Origin: Mycobacterium colombiense CECT 3035 | GTDB taxonomy: Bacteria > Actinomycetota > Actinomycetes > Mycobacteriales > Mycobacteriaceae | Reading direction: 5' to 3' | Length of the DNA stretch: 64,000 nucleotides | Assembly (NCBI RefSeq): GCF_002105755.1 | Contig: NZ_CP020821.1 | Coordinates: forward strand, 2,294,001 to 2,358,000 | The notes under the pieces: generated by a model | The model's database searches: none | What the model was told of the DNA's origin: nothing | What the model saw: only the letters and a program-made list of their open reading frames with translations | Shown here: positions 26,484 through 35,308 of the stretch, piece by piece | How the letters are laid out: each line of letters opens with the position of its first letter | Numbering within the stretch: position 1 is the first letter of the stretch | Made by a program: the position numbers and the translations under genes

Positions 26484-26492
26484 TGCGGCCCG

Positions 26493-27956
26493 ATGACCGG
26501 CCACCCCGTCGACGGCTATGCCGGATACCTGTCGCACGCGGCCGCCCGGTGGCCGGCCCGTATCGCGCTGCGGTTTGAGGGCCGCGCCTGGACGTACGCG
26601 GAGTTGGAGTCCGCGACCGAGCGGGCGGCCAGCAATCTGCTGGCCGCCGGCATCGGCCGTGGCACCACAGTCGCGTTACTGATGGAGAATTGCCCCGAAT
26701 ACCTCATTGCACAGTTTGCGCTCGCGCGGCTGGGGGCCGTATTCGCCACGCCCAATCCCTATTGGACCCCCACCGAGATCGCGCAAGCGCTCGACGTGGC
26801 GGCGGCGACGGCTGCGGTGTATGCCGATCGATTCACCCACGAGGCCGCCCATCTGCAGATCGGGGTGCCGGCACAAATTTTGACGGCCGGAGGCGCAGCA
26901 CGTCGCGCAGCGGGACACCTCACATCGCGCGATCCCCTTTATGTTCCGTTCTCATCGGGAACAACGGGGACGCCCAAGGGCGTGCTCCACACCACCGCAA
27001 GTCTTTGCGGCGGTGTCGAACAACTGCGGCACCATCTCGGGCTCTCGGGCGATGACCGGGTCGCGATCGCGCTGCCGCTGTGCCACATTTTCGGGGCCAC
27101 GATGAGCGCGTCGGCGTTCAGCGTCGGCGCAGAGGTAACGCTGTTCCGCCGCTTCGACCTCGACGAATCACTCCGTCATATCGCGCAGGCACGAGTGACG
27201 ATCTGGCCGCTCGCCGGGGCAGCGGCTCATCGCCTGGCCCAGCGCGACGATCTGCGGGTCGAGGACTTCTCGTCGTTGCGCTTCTTCATGTGGGGCGGCA
27301 GCCCGATACCGGTCGGCCTGGCCGAACAGATCACCGCCCGCACAGGCGTGCGGTTTTTGTGCTCCTACGGGATGACCGAGGCGATGATGGTGGCGTTCAA
27401 TCCAGTCGACGAGCCCGAGCGTTGGCGGCTCGACTCCCCCGGATATCCCACCGAAGGGACCGAGTTGCGACTTACCGCCACAGCCGAACTCGAGGTGCGC
27501 GGGCCGAGCGTCGCCGCGGGCTATGCCGGCATCGACTCGCCGGCGTTCCTGCCGGACGGCTGGTTCGCGACGGGTGACGTGGCCGAGATCGCGGCCGACG
27601 GCCGCCTGCGGATCGTCGATCGCGTCAAGGATGTCTTCAAGGTCTCGGGTTTTCAGGTGTCACCGGTCGAGGTGGAGCGGGTGCTGGCGGCTCACCCGGC
27701 GGTGATCGAGGCCGCGGTGGTCTCGCGGTCCGACGACCGCACCGGTGAGGCGGCAGTGGCGTTCGTCGTCGCGCGGACGCCCGACCTGTCCGCCGAATTG
27801 CTGCATGACTGGGTCAGAACCCGGCTGGCCACGTACAAAAGGCCCCGCGAGTACCGTTTCGTCGCCGATCTACCCCGCACCGTTGGCGGCAAGCTCCGCC
27901 GCGGTGAGCTTCGATCGCGGCTGATTGCGCCCGAGGGTCAGTCCATCAATTCATAG
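26493..27956 (+). CDS. Acyl-CoA synthetase (AMP-forming)
   Basis: A 487-residue adenylate-forming ligase. PFSSGTTGTPKGVLHT near residue 152 is the phosphate loop, CSYGMTEAMMVA and GWFATGDVAEI are the core adenylation motifs, VDRVKDVFKVSGFQVSPVEV the hinge, and TVGGKLRRGEL carries the terminal lysine. The enzyme loads a carboxylic acid on CoA. Its last 19 bases overlap the 3' end of the convergent thiolase gene. Confidence 0.94.
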   Translation: MTGHPVDGYAGYLSHAAARWPARIALRFEGRAWTYAELESATERAASNLLAAGIGRGTTVALLMENCPEYLIAQFALARLGAVFATPNPYWTPTEIAQALDVAAATAAVYADRFTHEAAHLQIGVPAQILTAGGAARRAAGHLTSRDPLYVPFSSGTTGTPKGVLHTTASLCGGVEQLRHHLGLSGDDRVAIALPLCHIFGATMSASAFSVGAEVTLFRRFDLDESLRHIAQARVTIWPLAGAAAHRLAQRDDLRVEDFSSLRFFMWGGSPIPVGLAEQITARTGVRFLCSYGMTEAMMVAFNPVDEPERWRLDSPGYPTEGTELRLTATAELEVRGPSVAAGYAGIDSPAFLPDGWFATGDVAEIAADGRLRIVDRVKDVFKVSGFQVSPVEVERVLAAHPAVIEAAVVSRSDDRTGEAAVAFVVARTPDLSAELLHDWVRTRLATYKRPREYRFVADLPRTVGGKLRRGELRSRLIAPEGQSINS

Positions 27957-29110
27957 ATTGTCGCGTTGGCGGTGCCGCCGCCTTCGCACATGGTCTGCAA
28001 GCCGAACCGGGTGCCCGTGCGCCGCAGCTGGTGAACCAGTGTGGTGGCCAACCGAGCACCCGAACATCCCAGCGGGTGCCCGAGCGCGATCGCTCCGCCC
28101 AGCGGATTGACCCGGTCGCGCGGCACGCCGGTGGCCGCCTGCCATGCCAGCGGCACCGACGCAAAGGCCTCGTTCACCTCGAAGACGCCGATGTCGTCGA
28201 TCGACAACCCGGACCGCTTGAGCGCGAGTTCGGTTGCCGGGATGGGGCCGGTCAGCATCTTGACCGGATCGTCACCGGCACACACCGCGGTGTGGATCCG
28301 GGCAATCGGTGTCATCCCCAACTCGGCCGCCCGCTCCGACGTGGTGATGAGGACCGCGGCGGCCCCGTCAGAAATCTGCGACGCGTTGCCAGCCGTGATC
28401 TTGCCGTTCTCGACGAAGGGAGCTTTCAGCGTAGCCAGCTTCTCCACCGTCGAACCGCGTCGGACACCCTCATCCGCCGTGAGCTCCCCGCCCTCGATCG
28501 GCACCGGGATTATCTCCTCGTCGAACAGCCGGTCATCCTGCGCCTTTGCTGCCCGCTCGTGAGATTCAACCGAGTATTCGTCGAGCTGTGTGCGCGACAT
28601 CCCGTACTGCTCGGCAATCAACTCCGCGCCAGCACCCTGGTTGAACCGGCCGTTGAAGCCCGGGGCCGTCAGCGCGTCCGCGTACCGGTCGACCGCTGGT
28701 CCGCCCATCTCACCCGTGCCCGCGACCGAGGCCGCACCCATCGGCACCCCCGACATCATCTCGACGCCGCCGGCGACGACAACGTCAGCCTGCCCCGAAA
28801 TAACTGCGGCCGCGGCGGTAGAGATGGCCTGCTGCGACGAGCCACACTGCCGGTCAACGGTGAATCCCGGCACTGATTCCGGCCAACCCGCAGCCAGGAC
28901 CGCCATCCGGCCGATGTTGCCCGACTGCTGGCCGATGCTGATGACGTTGCCCCAATGGACATCGTCGACGAGTGCTGGGTCCAGGCCGGCCCGCGCCGCC
29001 AGCTCGTTGAGCACCAGTGCGGATAGTGCAACCGAGTGCACCTGCGCGAGTGCGCCGTTGCGTTTGCCTATTGGTGACCTCACCGCAGCGGTGATGACCG
29101 CGTCCCGCAT
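27938..29110 (-). CDS. Thiolase (acetyl-CoA acyltransferase)
   Basis: A 390-residue thiolase with all catalytic residues visible: Cys89 in VDRQCGSSQQA, His345 in GGAIALGHPLGCSGAR and Cys375 in QTMCEGGGTANA. It would cleave a 3-ketoacyl-CoA. It overlaps the convergent ligase tail to tail and is divergent from the dehydrogenase set at 29268, with a promoter region that carries a CTAATCCGTTAA element at 29154. Confidence 0.95.
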   Translation of the reverse strand: MRDAVITAAVRSPIGKRNGALAQVHSVALSALVLNELAARAGLDPALVDDVHWGNVISIGQQSGNIGRMAVLAAGWPESVPGFTVDRQCGSSQQAISTAAAAVISGQADVVVAGGVEMMSGVPMGAASVAGTGEMGGPAVDRYADALTAPGFNGRFNQGAGAELIAEQYGMSRTQLDEYSVESHERAAKAQDDRLFDEEIIPVPIEGGELTADEGVRRGSTVEKLATLKAPFVENGKITAGNASQISDGAAAVLITTSERAAELGMTPIARIHTAVCAGDDPVKMLTGPIPATELALKRSGLSIDDIGVFEVNEAFASVPLAWQAATGVPRDRVNPLGGAIALGHPLGCSGARLATTLVHQLRRTGTRFGLQTMCEGGGTANATIYELMD

Positions 29111-29153
29111 CCAAGTTGCCTTTCTTGTGCGGCGCCGCCAACGGCCCCGTCCG

Positions 29154-29165
29154 CTAATCCGTTAA
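29154..29165. promoter_or_regulatory. CTAATCCGTTAA element before the thiolase
   Basis: Followed by ATTTATACC, together an AT-rich block 44 bases upstream of the thiolase start (29110). It matches the element at 17113 in 11 of 12 bases and resembles the arrangement at 22587 (GTTAATTTATA). Confidence 0.45.
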
Positions 29166-29221
29166 ATTTATACCTTAGGCCACCGGCGTTTGACACCCCC
29201 GGCCAGGGTTGGTCTATCGTC

Positions 29222-29233
29222 TTAATGAGTTAG
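29222..29233. promoter_or_regulatory. TTAATGAGTTAG element before the dehydrogenase operon
   Basis: The 12-mer TAATGAGTTAGC (29223-29234) is found exactly on the minus strand at 22956-22967, before the other plus-strand dehydrogenase operon. It lies 34 bases upstream of the GTG at 29268. Confidence 0.5.
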
Positions 29234-29267
29234 CCTTTTAACGCGCCCCGCCCGAGAGGAGTGCCCG

Positions 29268-30431
29268 GTGACCGCAGCATTGGTTCCGCCATTCCGGTCG
29301 CTGCCTTCCGACGCCGACGAGCTTCGCACGGAGGTGCGGCGATTCCTCCGAGATGATCGCAGCCAGTATGGCTGGACACCCCGCGTCGACTCGTGGATCT
29401 CCTCATGGGACCCGTCTTTCAGTCGCCGGCTCGCCGCCCAGGGTTGGTTGGGCATGACCATTCCCCCCGAGTACGGGGGCGGCGGCCGCAGCCACGTCGA
29501 GCGGTTCGTCGTCATCGAGGAACTGCTCGCAGCGGGTGCGCCGATCGCGGCGCACTGGGTGGCCGACCGCCAGGCTGCACCGTCACTGCTCAAGTACGGC
29601 AATGAGATCCAACGCCGCCGGTATCTACCCGTCATCGCACGCGGAGAATGCTATTTCGCCATCGGGATGAGCGAGCCCGAATCCGGGTCCGATCTGGCCA
29701 GCGTGCGCACCCGCGGCGCGCGGGTCGACGGTGGTTGGGAACTAACCGGTGTCAAAGTTTGGACATCGGGAGCCCACCACGCGCACGCGTTCGTCGTGCT
29801 TGCTCGAACAGCGGAGCTGGATGGCTCCAAGCGACACGAGGGCCTGAGCCAGTTCGTGGTACCGCTCGATTCGCCGAACCTCGAGATCCGGCCGATCAAG
29901 CTGCTGACCGGAGCGCATCACTTCAATGAAGTCGTGCTGTCCAAGGTGTTCGTCCCGGATGAGATGGTGCTCGGCAACATCGGTGACGGATGGGAACAGG
30001 TCACCTCCGAATTGGGCTTCGAGCGCAGCGGACCCGAACGGATACTGTCGACGCAGCCCCTGCTCGATGCACTCGCACGCGAGTTGGGCCGCCAGGTGGA
30101 TCAAAGCCCGTGGGCGGCAACCGACCTAGGTGACCTCATCTCGCAGCTGGCCGCGCTGCGACAGCTGTCGGCCTCCGTGGCGGCCGCGCTGAGCCGCGAC
30201 GAGCCGGTCGCTGTCGCCGCTGCCACCGTCAAGGACCTCGGCACCCGTTACGAGTCGGCGGTCGTCGAAGTGGCTGCTGCCGCCAGCCCCGCTCTGCCTG
30301 CGGTCGACGCCGAGGACGAGCTGTCGCGGTTGCTAGCAGAAGGAATCCTGCACGCACCCGGGTTCACCCTGCGCGGCGGCACCAACGAGATCCTCAGCGG
30401 AGTCGTGGCCCGAGGGTTGGGGTTGCGATGA
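29268..30431 (+). CDS. Acyl-CoA dehydrogenase, catalytic (alpha-type) subunit
   Basis: A 387-residue dehydrogenase. IGMSEPESGSDLASVRTRG near residue 132 is the TEPxxGSD loop, Glu252 in ELGFERSGPE is the likely base, and FTLRGGTNEILSGVVARGLG ends the chain. GTG start with GAGAGGAG upstream. Its last four bases overlap the start of the beta-type gene, the usual layout of alpha2beta2 dehydrogenases in actinobacterial sterol-type clusters. Distinct in sequence from the set at 17125. Confidence 0.92.
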   Translation: MTAALVPPFRSLPSDADELRTEVRRFLRDDRSQYGWTPRVDSWISSWDPSFSRRLAAQGWLGMTIPPEYGGGGRSHVERFVVIEELLAAGAPIAAHWVADRQAAPSLLKYGNEIQRRRYLPVIARGECYFAIGMSEPESGSDLASVRTRGARVDGGWELTGVKVWTSGAHHAHAFVVLARTAELDGSKRHEGLSQFVVPLDSPNLEIRPIKLLTGAHHFNEVVLSKVFVPDEMVLGNIGDGWEQVTSELGFERSGPERILSTQPLLDALARELGRQVDQSPWAATDLGDLISQLAALRQLSASVAAALSRDEPVAVAAATVKDLGTRYESAVVEVAAAASPALPAVDAEDELSRLLAEGILHAPGFTLRGGTNEILSGVVARGLGLR

Positions 30432-31522
30432 CGATGCTGACCGACGACGACGCGACGGAACTGCTGGCACTGCGGGGACTCGCCGACGACATCTTCGGGG
30501 CCTCAACCGAATCGGTGCTCGACGTGCCGGCGGTGGGGCTTGCCTACGATCCCGGCTTGTGGAGCACACTGGCCGAATCCGGGCTGACGCTGCTGACGAC
30601 GCCCGAGCCGCGCGGCGGCAGTGGGGCGGGTCTACGCGAACTGTCCGTTGTGCTGCAGAGCAGTGGCTATCACGCTGCGCCCGTCCCTATTGCGGAACAC
30701 GATCTGCTCGCCTCGTGGCTGCTCGGCCTGGTCGACTTGCCGCTCGCAACGGGAGCGATGACCGCCGGGATCACCGACCAGCCGTTGCGGGGCGGTCGGT
30801 TGACCGCGACCCTCGACCACGTCCCCTGGGCGAACGTCGCCGAGGCCATCATCGTCGCCGGCGATGGTTTTGTGGCGAAAGTGCCTCGCCAGAAGGCATC
30901 GGTCGAGGCGCATGCCGACATCGCCGGACAGCCCAGCGGTCGGGTGCACCTCGACGTGCTTCTGGAGGCCGGCGAATTCCGGGCCACCGACGTCACATTG
31001 GCACCCGAGTTTCGTCTCAGAGGGGCGCTGGCCCGAGCGCTACAGACCTGCGGCGCCTTGGCCCGTGCGCTTGATCTGACGCGTGATCACGCGCAGCAAC
31101 GTGAGCAGTTCGGCCGCCCGATCGCCAAATTCCAGGGCGTCCAGGCGTTGATCGCCAACGCTGCCGGAGCGGTCTCCCTGGCGACCACGGCGGCGCAATT
31201 CGCCGCTGTGGCTGCCTCTGTCAATGGATTCGACTCGTCGCACGCACGATTCGCCGTGGCCGTCGCCAAAATTGAATCCGCACGCGCGGCAACGCTTGTC
31301 GCACGTAATGCGCACCAGGTCCATGGTGCAATCGGATTCACCCTTGACCATCGGTTGCGCCACTTCACCACCCGTGCGCTGGCCTGGCGATCTGAGTTCG
31401 GAACCCAGCGACAGTGGCAGCACCACCTGGGCACGATGGCATTGGACTCGCCGTCGACGGTATGGGAGCTGGTTACCCAGCTGAGCTCCAGCGTCGGCGA
31501 CAGTCAACTGAACAACACCTGA
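30428..31522 (+). CDS. Acyl-CoA dehydrogenase, partner (beta-type) subunit
   Basis: A 364-residue homologue that lacks the TEPGAGSD loop and the late EGT motif. The recognisable part is the C-terminal helical domain: LTRDHAQQREQFGRPIAKFQ near residue 215 and HQVHGAIGFTLDHRLRHFTT near residue 297. Such motif-poor subunits bind part of FAD for the alpha partner. ATGA overlap with the gene at 29268 supports a complex. Confidence 0.88.
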   Translation: MTMLTDDDATELLALRGLADDIFGASTESVLDVPAVGLAYDPGLWSTLAESGLTLLTTPEPRGGSGAGLRELSVVLQSSGYHAAPVPIAEHDLLASWLLGLVDLPLATGAMTAGITDQPLRGGRLTATLDHVPWANVAEAIIVAGDGFVAKVPRQKASVEAHADIAGQPSGRVHLDVLLEAGEFRATDVTLAPEFRLRGALARALQTCGALARALDLTRDHAQQREQFGRPIAKFQGVQALIANAAGAVSLATTAAQFAAVAASVNGFDSSHARFAVAVAKIESARAATLVARNAHQVHGAIGFTLDHRLRHFTTRALAWRSEFGTQRQWQHHLGTMALDSPSTVWELVTQLSSSVGDSQLNNT

Positions 31523-31538
31523 TCGGAAAAGAGTTACT

Positions 31539-32687
31539 GTGCGCCGAGACATTTTCGAGCCCGAACATGACGAGTTCCGTGCGACCGCACGCGCCTACTT
31601 CGAAACCGTTTGCGTCCCGCACGCCGACGAGTGGGAGGAGCGCGGTTACGCCGATCGCGAGGCATGGCTGGAAGCGGGCAAGCTGGGTCTGCTCGGCTGG
31701 GAGATGCCGGAAGAATACGGTGGTCTGGGCATCAAGGACTTCCGCTACAACGCGATTGTCGATGAGGAGTTCTGGTACACCGGCGCGGTCGGGATCGGAC
31801 TGGGCGTTCAAAATGACATCCTCGCAGGCTATTTCGCAGAGTTGACCAGCGATGAGCAAAAGCGACGCTGGTTGCCGGGCTATGTCTCGGGCGAACTGAT
31901 CACCGCCATCGCGATGTCGGAACCGGGCGCGGGTTCGGACCTGGCCAACATCAAAACCTCCGCGCGCCGCGACGGCAGCGACTACATCATCAACGGCACC
32001 AAGACGTTCATTTCCAACGGCCTACTGGCCGATCTGGTCGTTGTCGTCTGCCGCACCAATCCCGACGCCGAGAAACCACACAAGGGCTTGAGCCTTATCG
32101 TCGTCGAATCCGGCATGCCGGGCTTCTCTCGCGGCCGAAAACTCGACAAGATCGGCCAAAAGTCCGCTGACACAGCCGAACTGGTCTTCGAGGATGTCCG
32201 AGTGCCGGCCGAGAACCTGGTCGGCGAGGAGAACCGCGGGTTCTACCACTTGATGCGAAACCTTCCCGCCGAGCGGCTCGGAATTGCCGTCCACGCGGCG
32301 GCGTCTGCGCGCAGAGCAGTGGAGTTGTCGATGGCCTACGCCCGCGATCGCAAGGCCTTCGGCCAGCCGATCGGCACGTTTCAGGTGAATCGGCATGCAA
32401 TCGCCCAGATGCAAACCGAGCTGGACGTCATGCAGACCTACGTGGACAAGTGCATCATGGCGGTCAATAGTGGCGATTTGACCGCCGACGAGGCTGCGGG
32501 CGCCAAGTGGTGGTCGACGGAAACCCAGTGGCGCATCATCGACCGGTGCCTGCAATTGCACGGCGGCTACGGCTACATCAACGAGTATGAGATCGCCCGG
32601 CTTTGGCGAGACTCACGAGTCCAGCGCATCTACGGCGGGACCAACGAGATCATGCTCGACATCGTCGGGAAGGGAATGGGGTTCTGA
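31539..32687 (+). CDS. Acyl-CoA dehydrogenase
   Basis: A 382-residue single-subunit dehydrogenase, similar in length and motifs to the gene at 470. IAMSEPGAGSDLANIKTSA, DYIINGTKTFISNG, Glu246 in NLPAERLGIAV (isovaleryl/long-chain type base) and RIYGGTNEIMLDIVGKGMGF are present. GTG start with only a weak GGAAAAGAG site. It follows the two-subunit dehydrogenase by 16 bases and overlaps the thiolase start. Confidence 0.94.
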   Translation: MRRDIFEPEHDEFRATARAYFETVCVPHADEWEERGYADREAWLEAGKLGLLGWEMPEEYGGLGIKDFRYNAIVDEEFWYTGAVGIGLGVQNDILAGYFAELTSDEQKRRWLPGYVSGELITAIAMSEPGAGSDLANIKTSARRDGSDYIINGTKTFISNGLLADLVVVVCRTNPDAEKPHKGLSLIVVESGMPGFSRGRKLDKIGQKSADTAELVFEDVRVPAENLVGEENRGFYHLMRNLPAERLGIAVHAAASARRAVELSMAYARDRKAFGQPIGTFQVNRHAIAQMQTELDVMQTYVDKCIMAVNSGDLTADEAAGAKWWSTETQWRIIDRCLQLHGGYGYINEYEIARLWRDSRVQRIYGGTNEIMLDIVGKGMGF

Positions 32688-33958
32688 GCGCCGCGCCCGA
32701 GGCTGTCATCGTCGCGACCTCCCGCACTCCTATCGGCCGCGCCTTCAAAGGATCGCTGACGAGCGCGCGCGCCGACGACCTCTGCGTCGCGGCGATAAGC
32801 GCAGCGATGCAACAAGTTCCGCAGTTGGACCCGCACGCCATCAACGACCTCATCGTAGGATGCGGCGCCCCCGGCGGAGAACAGGGCTTCAACATCGCGC
32901 GGGTGGTGGCCGTGCTACTGGGCTGGGACAGCGTGCCCGCCACCACGGTCACCCGGTACTGCGCATCGAGCTTGCAAGGTCTCCGGATGGCGATGCACGC
33001 GATCCGCGCCGGCGAGGGGCACACCTTCGTCGTCGCGGGCGTCGAGACGGTCAGCCGGTCACGGCGCGGAACCAGCGACAGCCCACCGGTGGACGAAGAC
33101 CGCGATCCCCGCGACCGGTCCGCGAATCCATGGGTGAACCCGCGCTTCGCGGAGGCGCAGACCCTCACCCGAGAACGTGCCAAGGCGCCGACGCCGCCGC
33201 CCTGGCGCGACCCGCGCGAGCGGGGCGAGCTGCCCGACGTGTACATCGCGATGGGGCAGACCGCCGAGAACGTCGCGCAGGTCGAAGGGGTCAGCCGCGC
33301 CGACCAGGACGCTTATGCGGCGCTGTCCCAGCAGCGCGCCGAACGTGCCCTGGCATCTGGTTTCTGGGCGCGTGAAATCACACCCTACGTTCTAGGGGAC
33401 GGCGCCAAGGTCGAGCACGACGATTGCCCCCGGCCGGGGACGACGGTCGAGGCCCTTTCGCGGCTGGCACCCGTGTTCCGGCCTGGCGGCAGCGTCACCG
33501 CGGGCAACGCGTGTCCGCTCAACGACGGCGCTGCTGCCGTGGTGGTGATGAGCCGCGAGCGCGCCGCCCAACTCGGCATCGCACCGCTGGCAAGGATCGT
33601 CTCGACCGGGGTGACGGCCTTGTCGCCCGAGGTGATGGGGTTGGGGCCCGTCGAGTCGACCCGGCAAGCGCTCGCCATCGCCGGCATGGCCGTCTCGGAC
33701 GTCGACCAGTTCGAGATCAACGAGGCGTTCGCCGCACAGGTGCTGGCAAGCCAGCGACAGCTCGGGATCGACGTCGACCGGCTCAACGTCAACGGCGGAG
33801 CGATCGCGGTCGGTCACCCGTTCGGTATGACCGGCGCCAGGATCGCCACCACACTGATCAATTCACTGCAGTGGCATGATGCACAAATCGGCGTCGAGAC
33901 GATGTGCGTCGGCGGCGGCCAGGGAATGGCCATGGTGCTCGAACGCCTCGCGGACTGA
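32684..33958 (+). CDS. Thiolase (acetyl-CoA acyltransferase), probable CTG start
   Basis: A thiolase of about 424 residues. Cysteine near residue 93 in VTRYCASSLQGL, NGGAIAVGHPFGMTGAR with the histidine, and VETMCVGGGQGMAMV with the second cysteine are all present, so it should be active. The conserved protein begins at PEAVIVATSRTPIGR, and no ATG, GTG or TTG lies just before it. CTG at 32684 overlaps the previous stop (CTGA) behind AAGGGAATGGGG; the nearest standard start (TTG, 32603) would add 27 residues of basic leader read through the dehydrogenase. An insertion next to PWVNPRFAEAQ suits the FadA/FadI-like longer type. Confidence 0.9.
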   Translation: MSAAPEAVIVATSRTPIGRAFKGSLTSARADDLCVAAISAAMQQVPQLDPHAINDLIVGCGAPGGEQGFNIARVVAVLLGWDSVPATTVTRYCASSLQGLRMAMHAIRAGEGHTFVVAGVETVSRSRRGTSDSPPVDEDRDPRDRSANPWVNPRFAEAQTLTRERAKAPTPPPWRDPRERGELPDVYIAMGQTAENVAQVEGVSRADQDAYAALSQQRAERALASGFWAREITPYVLGDGAKVEHDDCPRPGTTVEALSRLAPVFRPGGSVTAGNACPLNDGAAAVVVMSRERAAQLGIAPLARIVSTGVTALSPEVMGLGPVESTRQALAIAGMAVSDVDQFEINEAFAAQVLASQRQLGIDVDRLNVNGGAIAVGHPFGMTGARIATTLINSLQWHDAQIGVETMCVGGGQGMAMVLERLAD

Positions 33959-33970
33959 CAGATTCAGGCA

Positions 33971-34735
33971 CTACTCGAGTAGATCGACCACCGAGTCGGC
34001 GACACCTGAACTACGTAGTTGTGCGCTGGTGGCCAGGATGTGCTTGCGCCACAACGCCTCAGCGCCCGCGGCGTCCTTATCGGCGATGAGCTCGACGAGC
34101 CTCTCATGGGTGCGCGTGCCCGCCCGTGAGGCGCGGAGCTTGTCCTCGCCGCCCAGCGAAGGATCGGTCAGGTAGCGCTCGGTGGCTACCTCGATGATGT
34201 GACGCAACACGTCGCTGAGTACACCGAGCGTCTGATTGCCCGCCATGTCGATGAGCATCCGATGGAACTCGTTCTGCAGCTCGAGCAATCGCGTCGAGTC
34301 CGCACGCGCGTCGCGTTCGCTCTCGATCGCCGCGCGCAAGCGTCTGAGATCACCGGCGGTACGCGACCGTGCCAACATCGCAATGCAGGGCCCTTCGATC
34401 GCGGCGGCCGCGGCGAACACATCGGCCGTGGTTGCCTGACGGTACTCCAACAGGAGACCCGCGTAGCGCGCGGCGGTCTCCACCCGCGGCACGCTGACCT
34501 CGATCCCGCCGCGGGAACCCCGCTTGACCACCACCAGAGATTCCGATTCCAGCACCCGGATCGCCTCGCGCAGGGTCGGCCGCGAGACCCCGAATTGCTC
34601 TAACAATTGTGCCTCGCTCGGCAGAATGTCACCCTCGATGAGCTCGCCCCGGATGATGCGACGACGCACTTGCCCGGCGATCACGCTGGCGGCCCTCCCG
34701 ACAGGTTCACCGTTGCCTTTCGCGGTCGCGGACAT
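33971..34735 (-). CDS. GntR-family regulator, FadR (FCD) subgroup
   Basis: A 254-residue paralogue of the regulator at 13815. Winged helix: IAGQVRRRIIRGELIEGD, LPSEAQLLEQFGVSRPTLRE, wing VVKRGSRGGIEV. FCD domain with NEFHRMLIDMAGNQ and a late HILATSAQLRSS helix. It is convergent with the thiolase (12 bases apart). The promoter side opens to a 573-base gene-poor stretch. It may control the 29-34 kb operon or act on the shared promoter elements. Confidence 0.9.
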   Translation of the reverse strand: MSATAKGNGEPVGRAASVIAGQVRRRIIRGELIEGDILPSEAQLLEQFGVSRPTLREAIRVLESESLVVVKRGSRGGIEVSVPRVETAARYAGLLLEYRQATTADVFAAAAAIEGPCIAMLARSRTAGDLRRLRAAIESERDARADSTRLLELQNEFHRMLIDMAGNQTLGVLSDVLRHIIEVATERYLTDPSLGGEDKLRASRAGTRTHERLVELIADKDAAGAEALWRKHILATSAQLRSSGVADSVVDLLE

Positions 34736-35308
34736 CGGTCTAGATTAGCCGCACATTCCGATCCGGCGGGAGCGGGCAACGCCAACGTGCATCGATCGAT
34801 GAAAATCGTCGAGTTATGCCGGACCCGCCGGCCCCTGCTTAGCCGCAGTGGGTACGACGCCCACGTCAATCGCTTGATCGGGCGTCGCGCGAACGGACGG
34901 CCTCGGATCGAGGACCTCGTTGATCCGCGGCCAGCGGACGCTCGGGCACCATGCGCGCGACGACGAAGTCTTCCCCATCGAGCTGACCTACGACGGTCGC
35001 GCGCCCGCTTAACGGTCGCCGGGCCGGCCAAAGCGCCCCCGCTTGGATATTGATGCAGAATCCCTCCGCGGTGACTCGAACCGATGTGGTGCGAAACGGC
35101 AATGAAAATCCTCGATCGTCAATCACCGACAGATGCGGCGGCGGGAACGTCGAAGTGACTTCGGCCGCGCGTGAGCGCCAGTCGCCGGGTCAGACACCGC
35201 TGGCGTGTCGCGTGCGACGTACCAGTTTTCTTCTGCCTCAGTGGTTGTCTGGCTTCTGTCGTCGGGACGACCGGATGGTTAAACAGCGATTTCTACTGTT
35301 CCGACTCC
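34736..35308. other. Gene-poor stretch with a possible decayed coding fragment
   Basis: No complete gene is convincing. On the minus strand a frame of about 100 codons (34866-35174) reads protein-like in its first half, with TSTFPPPHLSVIDDRGF and VRVTAEGFCINIQAGALWPA, then turns arginine-rich and ends. It might be the remains of a split-barrel flavin-binding protein, but this is a guess from the pattern. Nothing else is seen. Confidence 0.35.
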
